Below are positions 40,651 through 49,839 of a DNA stretch of 58,803 bases, in pieces. Made by a program: the position numbers and the translations under genes. Below the pieces are notes generated by a model. That model did no database searches, was not told where the DNA came from, and saw only the letters and a list, made by a program, of their open reading frames with translations. The first letter of the stretch is position 1. Every line of letters starts with the position of its first letter. This DNA is from Chitinophagales bacterium (lineage in GTDB: Bacteria; Bacteroidota; Bacteroidia; Chitinophagales; Chitinophagaceae). The stretch is from assembly GCA_021323755.1 (NCBI GenBank), contig JAJPKJ010000030.1:1-58803 (forward strand). The letters run 5' to 3'.

Positions 40651-41673
40651 ATGAAATTCCTCATCATTCGTTTTTCTTCAATTGGTGATATTGTGCTAAC
40701 AACTCCTGTGGTTCGTTGCGTCAAAAAGCAAATGGAGAACGCAGAAGTACATTTCTTGACAAAGATTTCTTTCAAAACAGTTACAGAGCATAATCCTTAC
40801 GTTGACAAGTTCTTTTATTATGATGACAATCTTGTTTCATTGATAAAAGAACTGAAAGAAGAGAAATACGATTATATTATTGACCTCCATAAAAACATTC
40901 GCTCTTATCGTATCCGATGGGCGCTGCGATGCAAAACATTATCGTATAAAAAAGAAAGCATTGAAAAATTCTTGTTGACCAAACTGCATATTAATATCAT
41001 GCGCAAGCGTCATATTGTTTTGCGTAATCTGGATGCAGTGGCAAGGCTTGGGGTAAAAGACGATGGGTTTGGGCTGGATTATTTTATTGGGGAAAAAGAA
41101 AATGTTCGCGTAGAGGATCTCCCAGCATCACATTCGATGGGATATGTTGCCATTGTCATCGGTGCATCTTACTATACAAAAAAACTTCCTGTTTATAAAT
41201 TGCGTGAATTGTGTTCGACATTGAATTATCCGATCGTTCTTGTTGGCGGCAAAAATGATACAGAAGAAGGAAATGCTGTTGCTGCAGTAGATAATGTAAA
41301 AGTGTATAATGCCTGCGGGAAATTTAGTTTGAATGAATCTGCCCACATCGTAAAAAATGCAAAACTGGTTATTTCCCACGATACCGGTTTGCAATACATC
41401 GCTTCTGCGTTTAATAAACCCACCTTGGCTGTTTGGGGCGGGACATCGCCAAAACTTGATGTAGAGCCATTTTACGGAGATCGTTTTTTATCAACGCAAA
41501 AAAGGAGCCCTTATAAGAATATTTTTGTAGCGGGATTATCCTGCCAACCTTGTTCAAATTTCGGCACAAAAAAATGCCCGCGGGGACATTTTAAATGTAT
41601 GCATTTGCAAGATATTGACCTGATCATAAAAGAAACTGCGGTCCAATTGGGGATCAATACTGATAATCAATGA
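40651..41673 (+). CDS. Glycosyltransferase family 9 (heptosyltransferase-like) with Cys-rich end
   Basis: 340 aa from ATG 40651, where the conserved start MKFLIIRFSSIGDIVLTTPVVR begins; an ATG at 40597 is less likely. Motifs: KEEKYDYIIDLHKNIRSYRIRW, VAIVIGASYYTKKLP, KLVISHDTGLQYIASAFNKPTLAVWGGTSP (nucleotide-sugar site). Near the C-terminus SCQPCSNFGTKKCPRGHFKCM holds four Cys (x2, x7, x6 spacing), common in this GT9 group. It adds heptose or a similar sugar in LPS core synthesis. Only weakly matching promoter candidates upstream. Confidence 0.9.
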   Translation: MKFLIIRFSSIGDIVLTTPVVRCVKKQMENAEVHFLTKISFKTVTEHNPYVDKFFYYDDNLVSLIKELKEEKYDYIIDLHKNIRSYRIRWALRCKTLSYKKESIEKFLLTKLHINIMRKRHIVLRNLDAVARLGVKDDGFGLDYFIGEKENVRVEDLPASHSMGYVAIVIGASYYTKKLPVYKLRELCSTLNYPIVLVGGKNDTEEGNAVAAVDNVKVYNACGKFSLNESAHIVKNAKLVISHDTGLQYIASAFNKPTLAVWGGTSPKLDVEPFYGDRFLSTQKRSPYKNIFVAGLSCQPCSNFGTKKCPRGHFKCMHLQDIDLIIKETAVQLGINTDNQ

Positions 41674-41758
41674 TAAATCAAAAAATCAAAAACAGGGAAT
41701 AACAGCCATGTATAACCGAAAATTAATCGCTGCCAACTGCTGATTCCTGTCTTCAGCT

Positions 41759-42688
41759 CTACAATGTTTTCAACACATCATTCATACTTCTCACGGCATC
41801 AGCGCTTTTATTGAATGAGGCTTGTTCTTCATCACTCAATTTGAATTCAACAATTTTTTCCCATCCATTTTTGCCGATCACCACAGGAACGCCAAGACAA
41901 ATATCTTTCTGTCCGTATTCGCCATCCAGTGAAACGCAACAAGTAAATAATTTCTTCTCATCGCGAACAATAGCCTCTACCAAAGCCGCGCCAGCCGCAC
42001 CCGGAGCATACCAGGCGCTGGTTCCGATCAACTTGGTCAAAGTAGCTCCGCCAACCATGGTATCTGCTACGATTTGTTTTTGCTGATCGGTGCTTAAAAA
42101 TTTTGTTACCGGTACACTGTTCCAGGTTGCGATGCTTATCAATGGGATCATTGTTGTGTCGCCGTGTCCGCCAACAACAATCGCATTTAAATCAGCGGCA
42201 CTGCAATTCAATTGCTGACTGAGTTGATACTTGAATCTTGCGCTGTCCAGGGTTCCACCCATTCCTATAATGCGATTTTTTGGTAATCCGCTTGTTGTCA
42301 AGGTGAGATAGGTCATCGTATCCATCGGATTGCTGATGATGATGATGATCGCGTCGGGAGAAAATTTTAAAATATTTTCAGTAACCCCTTTTACAATTCC
42401 GGCATTCGTGCCAATCAATTCTTCACGCGTCATTCCTGGTTTGCGCGGTAATCCGGAGGTAATGATCACCACATCAGAGCCCGCGGTCTTCGCATAATCA
42501 TTCGTGCTTCCGGTGATCTTGGTATCAAAACCCAATAGCGCCGCCGTTTGCATCATGTCCTGGGCTTTGCCTTCGGCCAATCCTTCTTTGATATCCAACA
42601 AAACCAATTCCTGCGCTAATTCTTTCCTGGCAATATTATCGGCACAAGTTGCGCCTACTGCGCCCGCGCCTACAACCGTAACTTTCAT
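41759..42688 (-). CDS. mdh: Malate dehydrogenase
   Basis: 309 aa. Rossmann start VTVVGAGAVGATCADNIA with Asp in LLDIKEG (NAD-specific). Substrate arginines lie in SGLPRKPGMTREEL, and the catalytic His is in VVGGHGDTTMIPL, with Asp in GTLDSARF. Length and the RKPGMTR motif fit the LDH-like (class 3) malate dehydrogenase of Bacteroidota rather than the E. coli type. TCA-cycle enzyme, cytoplasmic. Strong promoter on its own strand. Confidence 0.95.
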   Translation of the reverse strand: MKVTVVGAGAVGATCADNIARKELAQELVLLDIKEGLAEGKAQDMMQTAALLGFDTKITGSTNDYAKTAGSDVVIITSGLPRKPGMTREELIGTNAGIVKGVTENILKFSPDAIIIIISNPMDTMTYLTLTTSGLPKNRIIGMGGTLDSARFKYQLSQQLNCSAADLNAIVVGGHGDTTMIPLISIATWNSVPVTKFLSTDQQKQIVADTMVGGATLTKLIGTSAWYAPGAAGAALVEAIVRDEKKLFTCCVSLDGEYGQKDICLGVPVVIGKNGWEKIVEFKLSDEEQASFNKSADAVRSMNDVLKTL

Positions 42689-42726
42689 GAGAAAAATATT
42701 TTATGATGAGAAAAATTTTTGCGCTG

Positions 42727-42756
42727 CAAATGTAACTAATTTGATAATTAGCCAAT
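42727..42756 (-). promoter_or_regulatory. Promoter of mdh (ATTG-18-TACATTTG)
   Basis: TACATTTG (42727-42734) is perfect; ATTG (42753-42756) is 18 nt upstream. The mdh ATG follows after 38 nt. Confidence 0.6.
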
Positions 42757-42881
42757 TTGAAAATTTGAAATGGAAGATCGCAACCGAACTTTAATTATTT
42801 CGTATTGTTATTGGTGGAGCATGAATAGGAGCAGGTTATGAGTTGCATAGAGAATCACTTATGCAAAGGTGCGACCCGCTG

Positions 42882-42912
42882 TTTACTGCTTAAAGGATAA
42901 TTGTTAACTTTG
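42882..42912 (+). promoter_or_regulatory. Promoter of ribBA (TTTA-19-TAACTTTG)
   Basis: TTTA (42882-42885, one mismatch), 19 nt, TAACTTTG (42905-42912, perfect). The ATG comes only 15 nt later, leaving a leader of about 8-10 nt. There is therefore no room for an FMN riboswitch. Confidence 0.6.
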
Positions 42913-42927
42913 TAAAAATAAATATCG

Positions 42928-44127
42928 ATGCTGAATTCTATAGAAAGTGCGATTGAGGATATTAAACAAGGTAAACTCGTGATCGTGGTTGATGATGAGG
43001 ACCGCGAAAATGAAGGCGACTTTATTACTGCTGCTGCCAATGTTACACCCCAAGTGATCAATTTCATGAGCAAGCACGGACGCGGACTGATCTGTGCGCC
43101 GATGATCGAAGAAAGATGCGATGAACTGGGATTGGAATTGATGGTGAATAATAATACGGCATTACACGAAACAGCCTTTACTGTATCTGTCGATTTATTG
43201 GGTCATGGCTGCACAACCGGAATTTCAGCGCAGGACCGTGCAAAAACGGTTCAGGCATTGATTGATCATTCAACAAAACCAGAAGATCTGGGAAGACCCG
43301 GACATATTTTTCCATTACGTGCGAAAAAGGGTGGCGTATTACGCAGGGCCGGTCACACAGAAGCAACCATTGATCTTGCAAGATTAGCCGGCTTTGAACC
43401 AGTGGGCGTTCTGGTGGAGATAATGAATGAAGACGGAACAATGGCAAGGTTGCCGGAATTAATGAAGATCGCGGAAAAATTTGATTTTAAGATTGTTTCA
43501 ATAAAGGATCTCATTGAATATCGTTTAAAGACGGATTCGCTGATAGAAGAAATCGTGAGAGTGGATATGCCTACCCGTTATGGTCATTTCAAACTGATAG
43601 CATTCGCGGAAAAAAATTCCACGAACGAACACCTTGCCTTAATAAAAGGAGAGTGGGAAAAAGATGAACCAGTTTTGGTTCGCGTTCATTCATCCTGTTT
43701 CACCGGAGACATTCTCGGCTCCTTGCGTTGTGATTGCGGCGAGCAATTGCATAAGGCCATGCAAATGGTGGAAGCAAATGGGAAAGGAGCTATTTTATAC
43801 ATGAATCAGGAAGGCCGGGGCATTGGCCTGGTAAATAAATTAAAGGCGTATAAACTCCAGGAAAAAGGAATGGATACTGTTGAAGCCAACCTGCATCTCG
43901 GTTTCCCGATGGATAAAAGGGATTACGGCGTTGGCGCGCAGATCATGCGTTATCTGGGTATCACTAAACTCAAACTCATCAGCAATAATCCAAAAAAACG
44001 CGCTGGGCTTCTTGGGTATGGTTTGGAGATCATTGAAACCATTCCAATTGAAGTGCAACCCAATCCGCATAATGAAAAATATCTTCAGACCAAAAGAGAT
44101 AAACTGGGACACGAGATCTTGAAATGA
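42928..44127 (+). CDS. ribBA: RibBA: DHBP synthase / GTP cyclohydrolase II
   Basis: 399 aa. N-terminal DHBP synthase (1-about 205): [17 protein letters not shown], then HTAGH-type segment [18 protein letters not shown] and [12 protein letters not shown]-terminal GTP cyclohydrolase II (about 206-399): [27 protein letters not shown] with the three zinc Cys, and [23 protein letters not shown] with the catalytic region. It makes both early precursors of riboflavin. Both halves look active. Single gene, short leader, no riboswitch. Confidence 0.96.
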   Translation: MLNSIESAIEDIKQGKLVIVVDDEDRENEGDFITAAANVTPQVINFMSKHGRGLICAPMIEERCDELGLELMVNNNTALHETAFTVSVDLLGHGCTTGISAQDRAKTVQALIDHSTKPEDLGRPGHIFPLRAKKGGVLRRAGHTEATIDLARLAGFEPVGVLVEIMNEDGTMARLPELMKIAEKFDFKIVSIKDLIEYRLKTDSLIEEIVRVDMPTRYGHFKLIAFAEKNSTNEHLALIKGEWEKDEPVLVRVHSSCFTGDILGSLRCDCGEQLHKAMQMVEANGKGAILYMNQEGRGIGLVNKLKAYKLQEKGMDTVEANLHLGFPMDKRDYGVGAQIMRYLGITKLKLISNNPKKRAGLLGYGLEIIETIPIEVQPNPHNEKYLQTKRDKLGHEILK

Positions 44128-44166
44128 AACCGGATCGTCACAGATGGGTCCTTAGTGATAATGTGA

Positions 44167-47100
44167 TCATTTATCATTACTCACTTTCAGGTCATCACTG
44201 GTCCTGGTGTCAGCGGCACCGGTGGTTTGTGGTTTTGGCTTTTCTTTTTTCTTTTTCTTCTTTCTAAATAATTCGCTGAACCTGTCAAAAGTTCGCTGAT
44301 AGGAAATACTTCCGCCAGAACGATTTTCTGTATGGCTTGCCGTGGAAAGATAATTGTATGAATCTCTGTAAAACAAACTTGCCGTGACTCTTCCATCATT
44401 CGTTATTTTGTATTCCATGGTAATATCCGGCAAGAATTGAAATGACGATGTTTGTGCTTGTTGTGCTGATAACCCTACATCTAATGCGCTTCCCAATGTA
44501 AATGTCAAGCGTTCTTTAAGAAAACTCTTCCCGACAGACAGGTTCAGGTTGGTGCGATCATAAGTTGCCCTTGTCGGATCCGTAGCTCCTCCAACACTTT
44601 CTGCAGCCGCATTATAGCCATTATAAAAACTGGTGTTGAAATTGAAATGTAAAGAAGGATCGACCTTATTTAAAAAACCCCTGATTTGTTTTGTCAGCTG
44701 GTTAGATACAAATCCGGAAATGCTATTGACAAAAATACCGGTTACTGCGGTCGTTGGATCAAAGGAGCTCGTGCTATTGGACATGGGTCCGAATTGGTCG
44801 AAGGCAACGAGCAGGGAAGCCTGTTTGTTTAACTCATTGGGATCATTGGCAATGGTCTGCAAAATACTATTGGCATCAAGATCATTTCTCAGCGGGCTAT
44901 TCGGAGGCAATTCAATTTGAAATGAAATATCTGGTTTCACTAATTTGTTCCGCAGGGTGGCAATTACCCAAATGGGACCCCTGTATGCTTTCACATTGGC
45001 GCTCTGGTAACTATTGGGATTAATGCCCAGATCGGTGAAGTGCACATTTTCCGCTTCGTAAACAGCCTGTATGTTGATGTCTGCATCATAGGGATCGCCC
45101 GTCCAGGAAATATAATTATCTGCATCTCGTTTAAAAACAAATGGTTTGCGAATGAGGGACTGTAAATTAAAATTGTATGTTCCCCTGTCGATATCATACC
45201 GGCCGCGAATGGTCATGTCTTCTGTCGTGCCAACGGCAATTTGCATCTGTCCATGACCGTTGGTTTTAATGATATCGCCGGTTAATGGATCAAGGATAAC
45301 ATTCACATTGGCATAATTATTTGCGGTTAGATCTAATCTGACAGTAATGTTTGATGATTTCTTATCAAGACCTTGCGACTGCATTTCCTTGCCATATATT
45401 TTCCAAACAATAAAATCCGCATCGTCATTCTCTCTGCTCGATGTTAATGGTAAATAAATATTTGAACTGTCTGTTGGTTCCCCTTTAATATACAACTGCA
45501 TATTTTCCTGCGGCCCCGTAAATCGCAAAGAAGCTTTCCCAATCACTCTTCCATAAAATAAGTTATTGTCGCTTATTTTCGTATCAATCAGCAATAAGCG
45601 GTTTGTATTCATCGCAAAATCAAAACGCAAATTATTGAATGCATGATGATATAATCTTGCCTGGGTAATATCGGCTGTGTGATGGATGGAATCAAGTTTA
45701 TCGGTGATCCTGAATGTCCCAAAATCAATCAGGCTGTCTTTGAGCGAGACATTCATTAATGGAATGCGATACGTGCATTGGGTATAATTGACTTTCAATT
45801 CGCCATTCTTTAACTGGATATTACCGAGATATTTTGTGTCGTTGCCTGTTTTGATAATTTGCAAAAGCCCGGTTGCCTGCCCTTTGATGTTGCTGAAGAT
45901 CCCACTGAGGTATTTTTCCAGCAGGCCAATTTTTGTGTCGCTTAGATTGATGCTGACATTTACGGGCTGTGTGTTTGCACTGTCGGACGTATTGAAAATG
46001 CCTTTTACATCGAAATGGTAATTTTTATTGTCTGAATTTACATGTCCGTTGATCATTCCTGTTTTTTTATCATAATCTGCGGTCACATCAATTCTTCCAA
46101 TTGAATCATTATCCAAACGAAATTGTTCTGCCTGCCCGGAAAAGGTAATGCCCGGTTGGCCGTAAGGGTTAGCGATCTCGGCACTTCCGGTCAATAACCC
46201 TTCAATGCGATCGCTCTTGACAAGGAACGGAGTGATATCACCCATATTTATTTTCTTAAGATCCAGGTGAATGTCGTTCCCATTTCCCAGGGCGGATGGG
46301 TGTGTGGTTATTAATAGTTGCTGATCACCGCTATGAATTCGAAGATCGGAAGCCGCCACCAGATTTCTGCTTATCGTCAATTCTCCATTTTTATCAATGG
46401 CCCAGGTCTTGCTGTTGACATCAAAAGTAGAAGGATTGAATTTGATCTTCATACCGGTTGGTAATGTTTGCACCTGGGCAGAAAGATTTGCTGAGTTCAA
46501 TGTTTGATTGGCGCTCGTAATGATCTGCACATCGGAAAAATCGTTCGAAGAGCGCAAATGAATATGCGTTCCCGGGAAATGCAAACTATCATTTACAGCG
46601 ACATTGCCTATGTCTGTTTGCATGGATAAGCTGTCTAAATTTCCTCTGGCTTTTACGCTCACATTGGTAAAAGAAATATTGTTGTAGCTGAATTGGGGAA
46701 CATCCACATTCAAATCAAGCAAGTTTTCTTTGCTGCTGATTCTTCCGCTGATGGTTGTATTATCAAAACCTTTTAATTTTTTATCAAAGAGGTCAATATA
46801 ATCCTGAATTTTTTTTGTAGAGATGACAAAACTAAAATCCTGGTTGGCAGGAATTGTTTTTGCCGGACTGATATAGGCCGGATAATATTTATTCAAAAAG
46901 GTTTGAAATGCAGCAGGCAGGTCTTTGAGTGAGAATTCACCGGCAAAGGCGCCGCTGAATTCATTACTTTCCAAGGTGATGGTTTTATTATTATCACTAA
47001 TGGTCGAATTTACGATCAGCGAATCGAATGAGATCCGTTGCCTGCTTTTTAAAATAGTTGCATTGTAAACGCGGGCAGTCCCTACGAAATCATCAATATT

Positions 47101-49203
47101 ATCGCCTGTAAAATTGAAAGATAATTTACCGTTGAATTCTATCGGTTGTTTGATAAAATTGAGTTTTGCAAAATCAGCCTTATTAACCTGCGCATCAAAA
47201 TTAAAAGTGTAAGGATGCTTGCTGAAATCTATCAACCCGTTCAGCGTTGCATCAAGATTGGTGTCTTTTGAAATGATTTGCCCGTTGAATTTACTTTTGG
47301 CAATAACTCCATTAACTGAGATATCATGATAGGAGTAGCCGTTAAAGTCAAGTTGGTTGATCGTTCCATCGAGCGTTGCGTTGATTGTCTGGGACCTGAG
47401 TCCCGTACCATTCACCTTTCCGCGAAAACCAATTCTGCCTAACTCATCATTATCTAAAAATCTTCCAAGATCAAAACTATCTGTAGTGATCGTTCCGGAG
47501 TAAACAGAATTCCTGCTGTTGAGTTTCATATTTACATCGGAAACGATATTGCCAAGATTTGTTTGAATCGTTCCGGTTGTAACAAAATCGTGGATCGTTC
47601 CTTTGAAACTTCCAATGAATCGCAGGAATTCTATTTTATCAATTCTTGGCTGATCTATATTTTTTAAAGAAGGGATTAAAGCAACCATATCATTATAGGT
47701 GGTGCGAAAATCGTTCGATTGAAAATCAATATAAGTTCTATCAATGTCTGGCAATCCGGTCATGTGAATGTTTCCATTCAATAAGGAATTCTTTCCCGCA
47801 GTGATAATAAGATTTTTCCCATTAAGATCACTCACTGTTCCTTTTATGCTACCGGTAATGCGTATGTTTTTTTTCCATGTTTTCAGATCTGGTGCAAAAA
47901 AAGCGATATCATCACTATTGATATCTGCATTGGTGAAATTTCCTTCCATTTTTATTTTGGTAAGAAAGTCTGACATATCATCAAGACTTTTGAACCTCAT
48001 CGCAAAAAAATTGCGTAATCGGCTGTTATTGGTCTGGAGATCCATTTTATAAAACTCCATCGCTTCCGGAAAGAATTTAATATGGCTGCTTAATTTTTTT
48101 ACCTGTATCCCGCTTCGTTCTATTGTGCTTAAGGTGAGTTCTGCAGAAATGGTGTCTTGGTTCAATCGAACATTTTTTCCATCGAGGTTAACGGAGTGGA
48201 AAAAAATATGTTCACCATCGAAATAAGAGGTAGCTGGCTTTCCGGTGAGTTTATCATCTTTAAAAAATCCATCTTCGATCACTACCGATTTTGCCATGAT
48301 ATCCCAGTCAGCGGAGTTGAGACGCAAATGCAGAGGATCATTTTTTATCACCGCATTTGAATCTCTTGGAGGAGCAATGCGCTTACCGGCATAATTGGTT
48401 ATGGAGAATTCCGGGCGAATGAATTGCAGTAAATTGATGCGCGCAATCTTTTTGGAAAGATTAAATTTCTCGGCATCTAACTGCAGCGACTGCAATTCAA
48501 GATTCATGTCCTCACCGCGCCAGGCATCTTTTTTTAGCACATGAATATTCGACAGATCAATCCGGGTAAGATTTAACTCTATTCCCTGGGAACTGGTGTC
48601 TGTGTGTGGCTTTGCGAAATAATCGACAATGAATTGATAATTCCAGACCGAATCGCTGCGTTGCAATTTTATTGTTGCATGATTTAATCCGAGATAACTT
48701 AGGTGGGCACTATCTTTCAGAAAAAACCAATCTGTTATTAAGATTCTCAATTCGCCGGCATACAAAATGGTGTCCTTGCTTCTGTCTTCAACCAGCACAT
48801 CCTGCAAGATCACTTTGTTGAATAAGGCAAAATCAACATGACTGATGCTGATATTTGTATTTAATCTTTTTGAAAATTCCTTGCTCAGTTTTCCAACAAG
48901 CCAGGTTTGTACCGGAGAGGTTTGAACCAAGAACCATAGGGAAATAAGCAGTAAAACAACGGTAATGGCTGAAGTTTTTGTTACTACCTTAACGAGTAAG
49001 GCAACCGCCGCGACAAACAGAAGACCATAAAGGATCGATTTTTGATTGATCGTTTGTGCTATTAACCAAAGCGCTGCCAGAAAGAACAACAGCGTCAATA
49101 TTATTTCAAGGAGTATTTTTAAAACCTTTTTCAGTAGATTGGAATTAGGATTTGCAAAAGTACTAAATCGCACTGAAGGATGTGCAAAATCAGTACCAAA
49201 CAA
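44167..49203 (-). CDS. TamB-like (AsmA/DUF490) translocation and assembly protein
   Basis: 1678 aa. Two to three hydrophobic segments at the N-terminus (about 25-110) anchor it in the inner membrane. The long middle is a beta-rich repetitive region characteristic of TamB/AsmA bridges (VDFALFNKVILQDVLVED, many IDFQSNDF- and GNIVSDVNM-like strands). The C-terminal DUF490 part (about 1330-1650) has MTIRGRYDIDRGTYNFNLQSLIRKPFVF, TASLFYRDSYNYL and a Lys-rich tail. It transports phospholipid or helps outer-membrane protein assembly. ATG 49203 is the only ATG near the start, but a promoter-like element lies inside the first codons, so a non-ATG start further in is possible. 57 nt after the DUF1572 gene. 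Confidence 0.9.
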   Translation of the reverse strand: MFGTDFAHPSVRFSTFANPNSNLLKKVLKILLEIILTLLFFLAALWLIAQTINQKSILYGLLFVAAVALLVKVVTKTSAITVVLLLISLWFLVQTSPVQTWLVGKLSKEFSKRLNTNISISHVDFALFNKVILQDVLVEDRSKDTILYAGELRILITDWFFLKDSAHLSYLGLNHATIKLQRSDSVWNYQFIVDYFAKPHTDTSSQGIELNLTRIDLSNIHVLKKDAWRGEDMNLELQSLQLDAEKFNLSKKIARINLLQFIRPEFSITNYAGKRIAPPRDSNAVIKNDPLHLRLNSADWDIMAKSVVIEDGFFKDDKLTGKPATSYFDGEHIFFHSVNLDGKNVRLNQDTISAELTLSTIERSGIQVKKLSSHIKFFPEAMEFYKMDLQTNNSRLRNFFAMRFKSLDDMSDFLTKIKMEGNFTNADINSDDIAFFAPDLKTWKKNIRITGSIKGTVSDLNGKNLIITAGKNSLLNGNIHMTGLPDIDRTYIDFQSNDFRTTYNDMVALIPSLKNIDQPRIDKIEFLRFIGSFKGTIHDFVTTGTIQTNLGNIVSDVNMKLNSRNSVYSGTITTDSFDLGRFLDNDELGRIGFRGKVNGTGLRSQTINATLDGTINQLDFNGYSYHDISVNGVIAKSKFNGQIISKDTNLDATLNGLIDFSKHPYTFNFDAQVNKADFAKLNFIKQPIEFNGKLSFNFTGDNIDDFVGTARVYNATILKSRQRISFDSLIVNSTISDNNKTITLESNEFSGAFAGEFSLKDLPAAFQTFLNKYYPAYISPAKTIPANQDFSFVISTKKIQDYIDLFDKKLKGFDNTTISGRISSKENLLDLNVDVPQFSYNNISFTNVSVKARGNLDSLSMQTDIGNVAVNDSLHFPGTHIHLRSSNDFSDVQIITSANQTLNSANLSAQVQTLPTGMKIKFNPSTFDVNSKTWAIDKNGELTISRNLVAASDLRIHSGDQQLLITTHPSALGNGNDIHLDLKKINMGDITPFLVKSDRIEGLLTGSAEIANPYGQPGITFSGQAEQFRLDNDSIGRIDVTADYDKKTGMINGHVNSDNKNYHFDVKGIFNTSDSANTQPVNVSINLSDTKIGLLEKYLSGIFSNIKGQATGLLQIIKTGNDTKYLGNIQLKNGELKVNYTQCTYRIPLMNVSLKDSLIDFGTFRITDKLDSIHHTADITQARLYHHAFNNLRFDFAMNTNRLLLIDTKISDNNLFYGRVIGKASLRFTGPQENMQLYIKGEPTDSSNIYLPLTSSRENDDADFIVWKIYGKEMQSQGLDKKSSNITVRLDLTANNYANVNVILDPLTGDIIKTNGHGQMQIAVGTTEDMTIRGRYDIDRGTYNFNLQSLIRKPFVFKRDADNYISWTGDPYDADINIQAVYEAENVHFTDLGINPNSYQSANVKAYRGPIWVIATLRNKLVKPDISFQIELPPNSPLRNDLDANSILQTIANDPNELNKQASLLVAFDQFGPMSNSTSSFDPTTAVTGIFVNSISGFVSNQLTKQIRGFLNKVDPSLHFNFNTSFYNGYNAAAESVGGATDPTRATYDRTNLNLSVGKSFLKERLTFTLGSALDVGLSAQQAQTSSFQFLPDITMEYKITNDGRVTASLFYRDSYNYLSTASHTENRSGGSISYQRTFDRFSELFRKKKKKKEKPKPQTTGAADTRTSDDLKVSNDK
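49155..49188 (-). promoter_or_regulatory. Promoter-like element inside the tamB-like start region
   Basis: On the minus strand TTTG (49185-49188), 22 nt, TACTTTTG (49155-49162) followed by CAAATCC. It overlaps codons about 6-17 of the annotated gene. Either chance or a sign that translation starts downstream. Confidence 0.35.
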
Positions 49204-49260
49204 TTCATTATCTGAAATTTAACCAGCCATTTGCTTTTCCACCAACCATTGAATAATCGA

Positions 49261-49758
49261 TCAACTTTTCTTTTTTGGTACTGAAAGGTTTCTCCAATCC
49301 TGATTCTTCAAAATCTTGCCGATATAGATGATCTGTCCAACATGATAAGGATAATGCGCTAACTGGCGATTAATGGCATCGATTGCCGGCATCGCTTCAT
49401 CGCGGATGGTTATTGTTTTCATCAGGTCATCGTCTTTTAATGATTGCAGCGCATTGAAAGTGCAAATCCATCCTTTCTCCCACATATCGATAAGTTGTTG
49501 TTTTGAATATTGGTGAATTTCAAATTCCTCATCGCGCAAACGCCATACCTTTTCTCCATCTTCTGTCAAGAAATTTGTCCACCGACTCAGCATATTACCA
49601 CTAACATGCTGGATAATTATGGCAATACTGTTGGATTCTTCATTTGGTGAATAATGAAAGTCTTTTTCCTCCAACTGCTCAAAGGTTTTATCGCCAAGAA
49701 CCTTGTATGATGCTAATTTTTTTATTGCTGAATCGATATATGTTTTTGCAAGCGTCAT
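49261..49758 (-). CDS. DUF1572-family DinB-like protein
   Basis: 165 aa, cytoplasmic, a four-helix DinB-like bundle. Metal-binding His are visible in IIIQHVSGNMLSRW (helix 2) and RQLAHYPYHVGQIIYIGKIL (last helix), the DUF1572 signature. It ends in a Lys/Ser tail. Such proteins are predicted thiol-dependent transferases or orphan enzymes. Unlike the 14061-14618 DinB-like gene, it has no signal peptide. Confidence 0.85.
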   Translation of the reverse strand: MTLAKTYIDSAIKKLASYKVLGDKTFEQLEEKDFHYSPNEESNSIAIIIQHVSGNMLSRWTNFLTEDGEKVWRLRDEEFEIHQYSKQQLIDMWEKGWICTFNALQSLKDDDLMKTITIRDEAMPAIDAINRQLAHYPYHVGQIIYIGKILKNQDWRNLSVPKKKS

Positions 49759-49839
49759 AAGATTTAATATATAAGATTCTAGATTTAAAATTTTGGTTCA
49801 TGCACAGTTGGATCGCATGCCGGGTCCATCCGTCCACTG

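Noticed and set aside
42689-42927. An FMN riboswitch upstream of ribBA
   Set aside because: The promoter sits 15 nt before the ATG, so no leader long enough for an aptamer exists, and no conserved stem set is visible.
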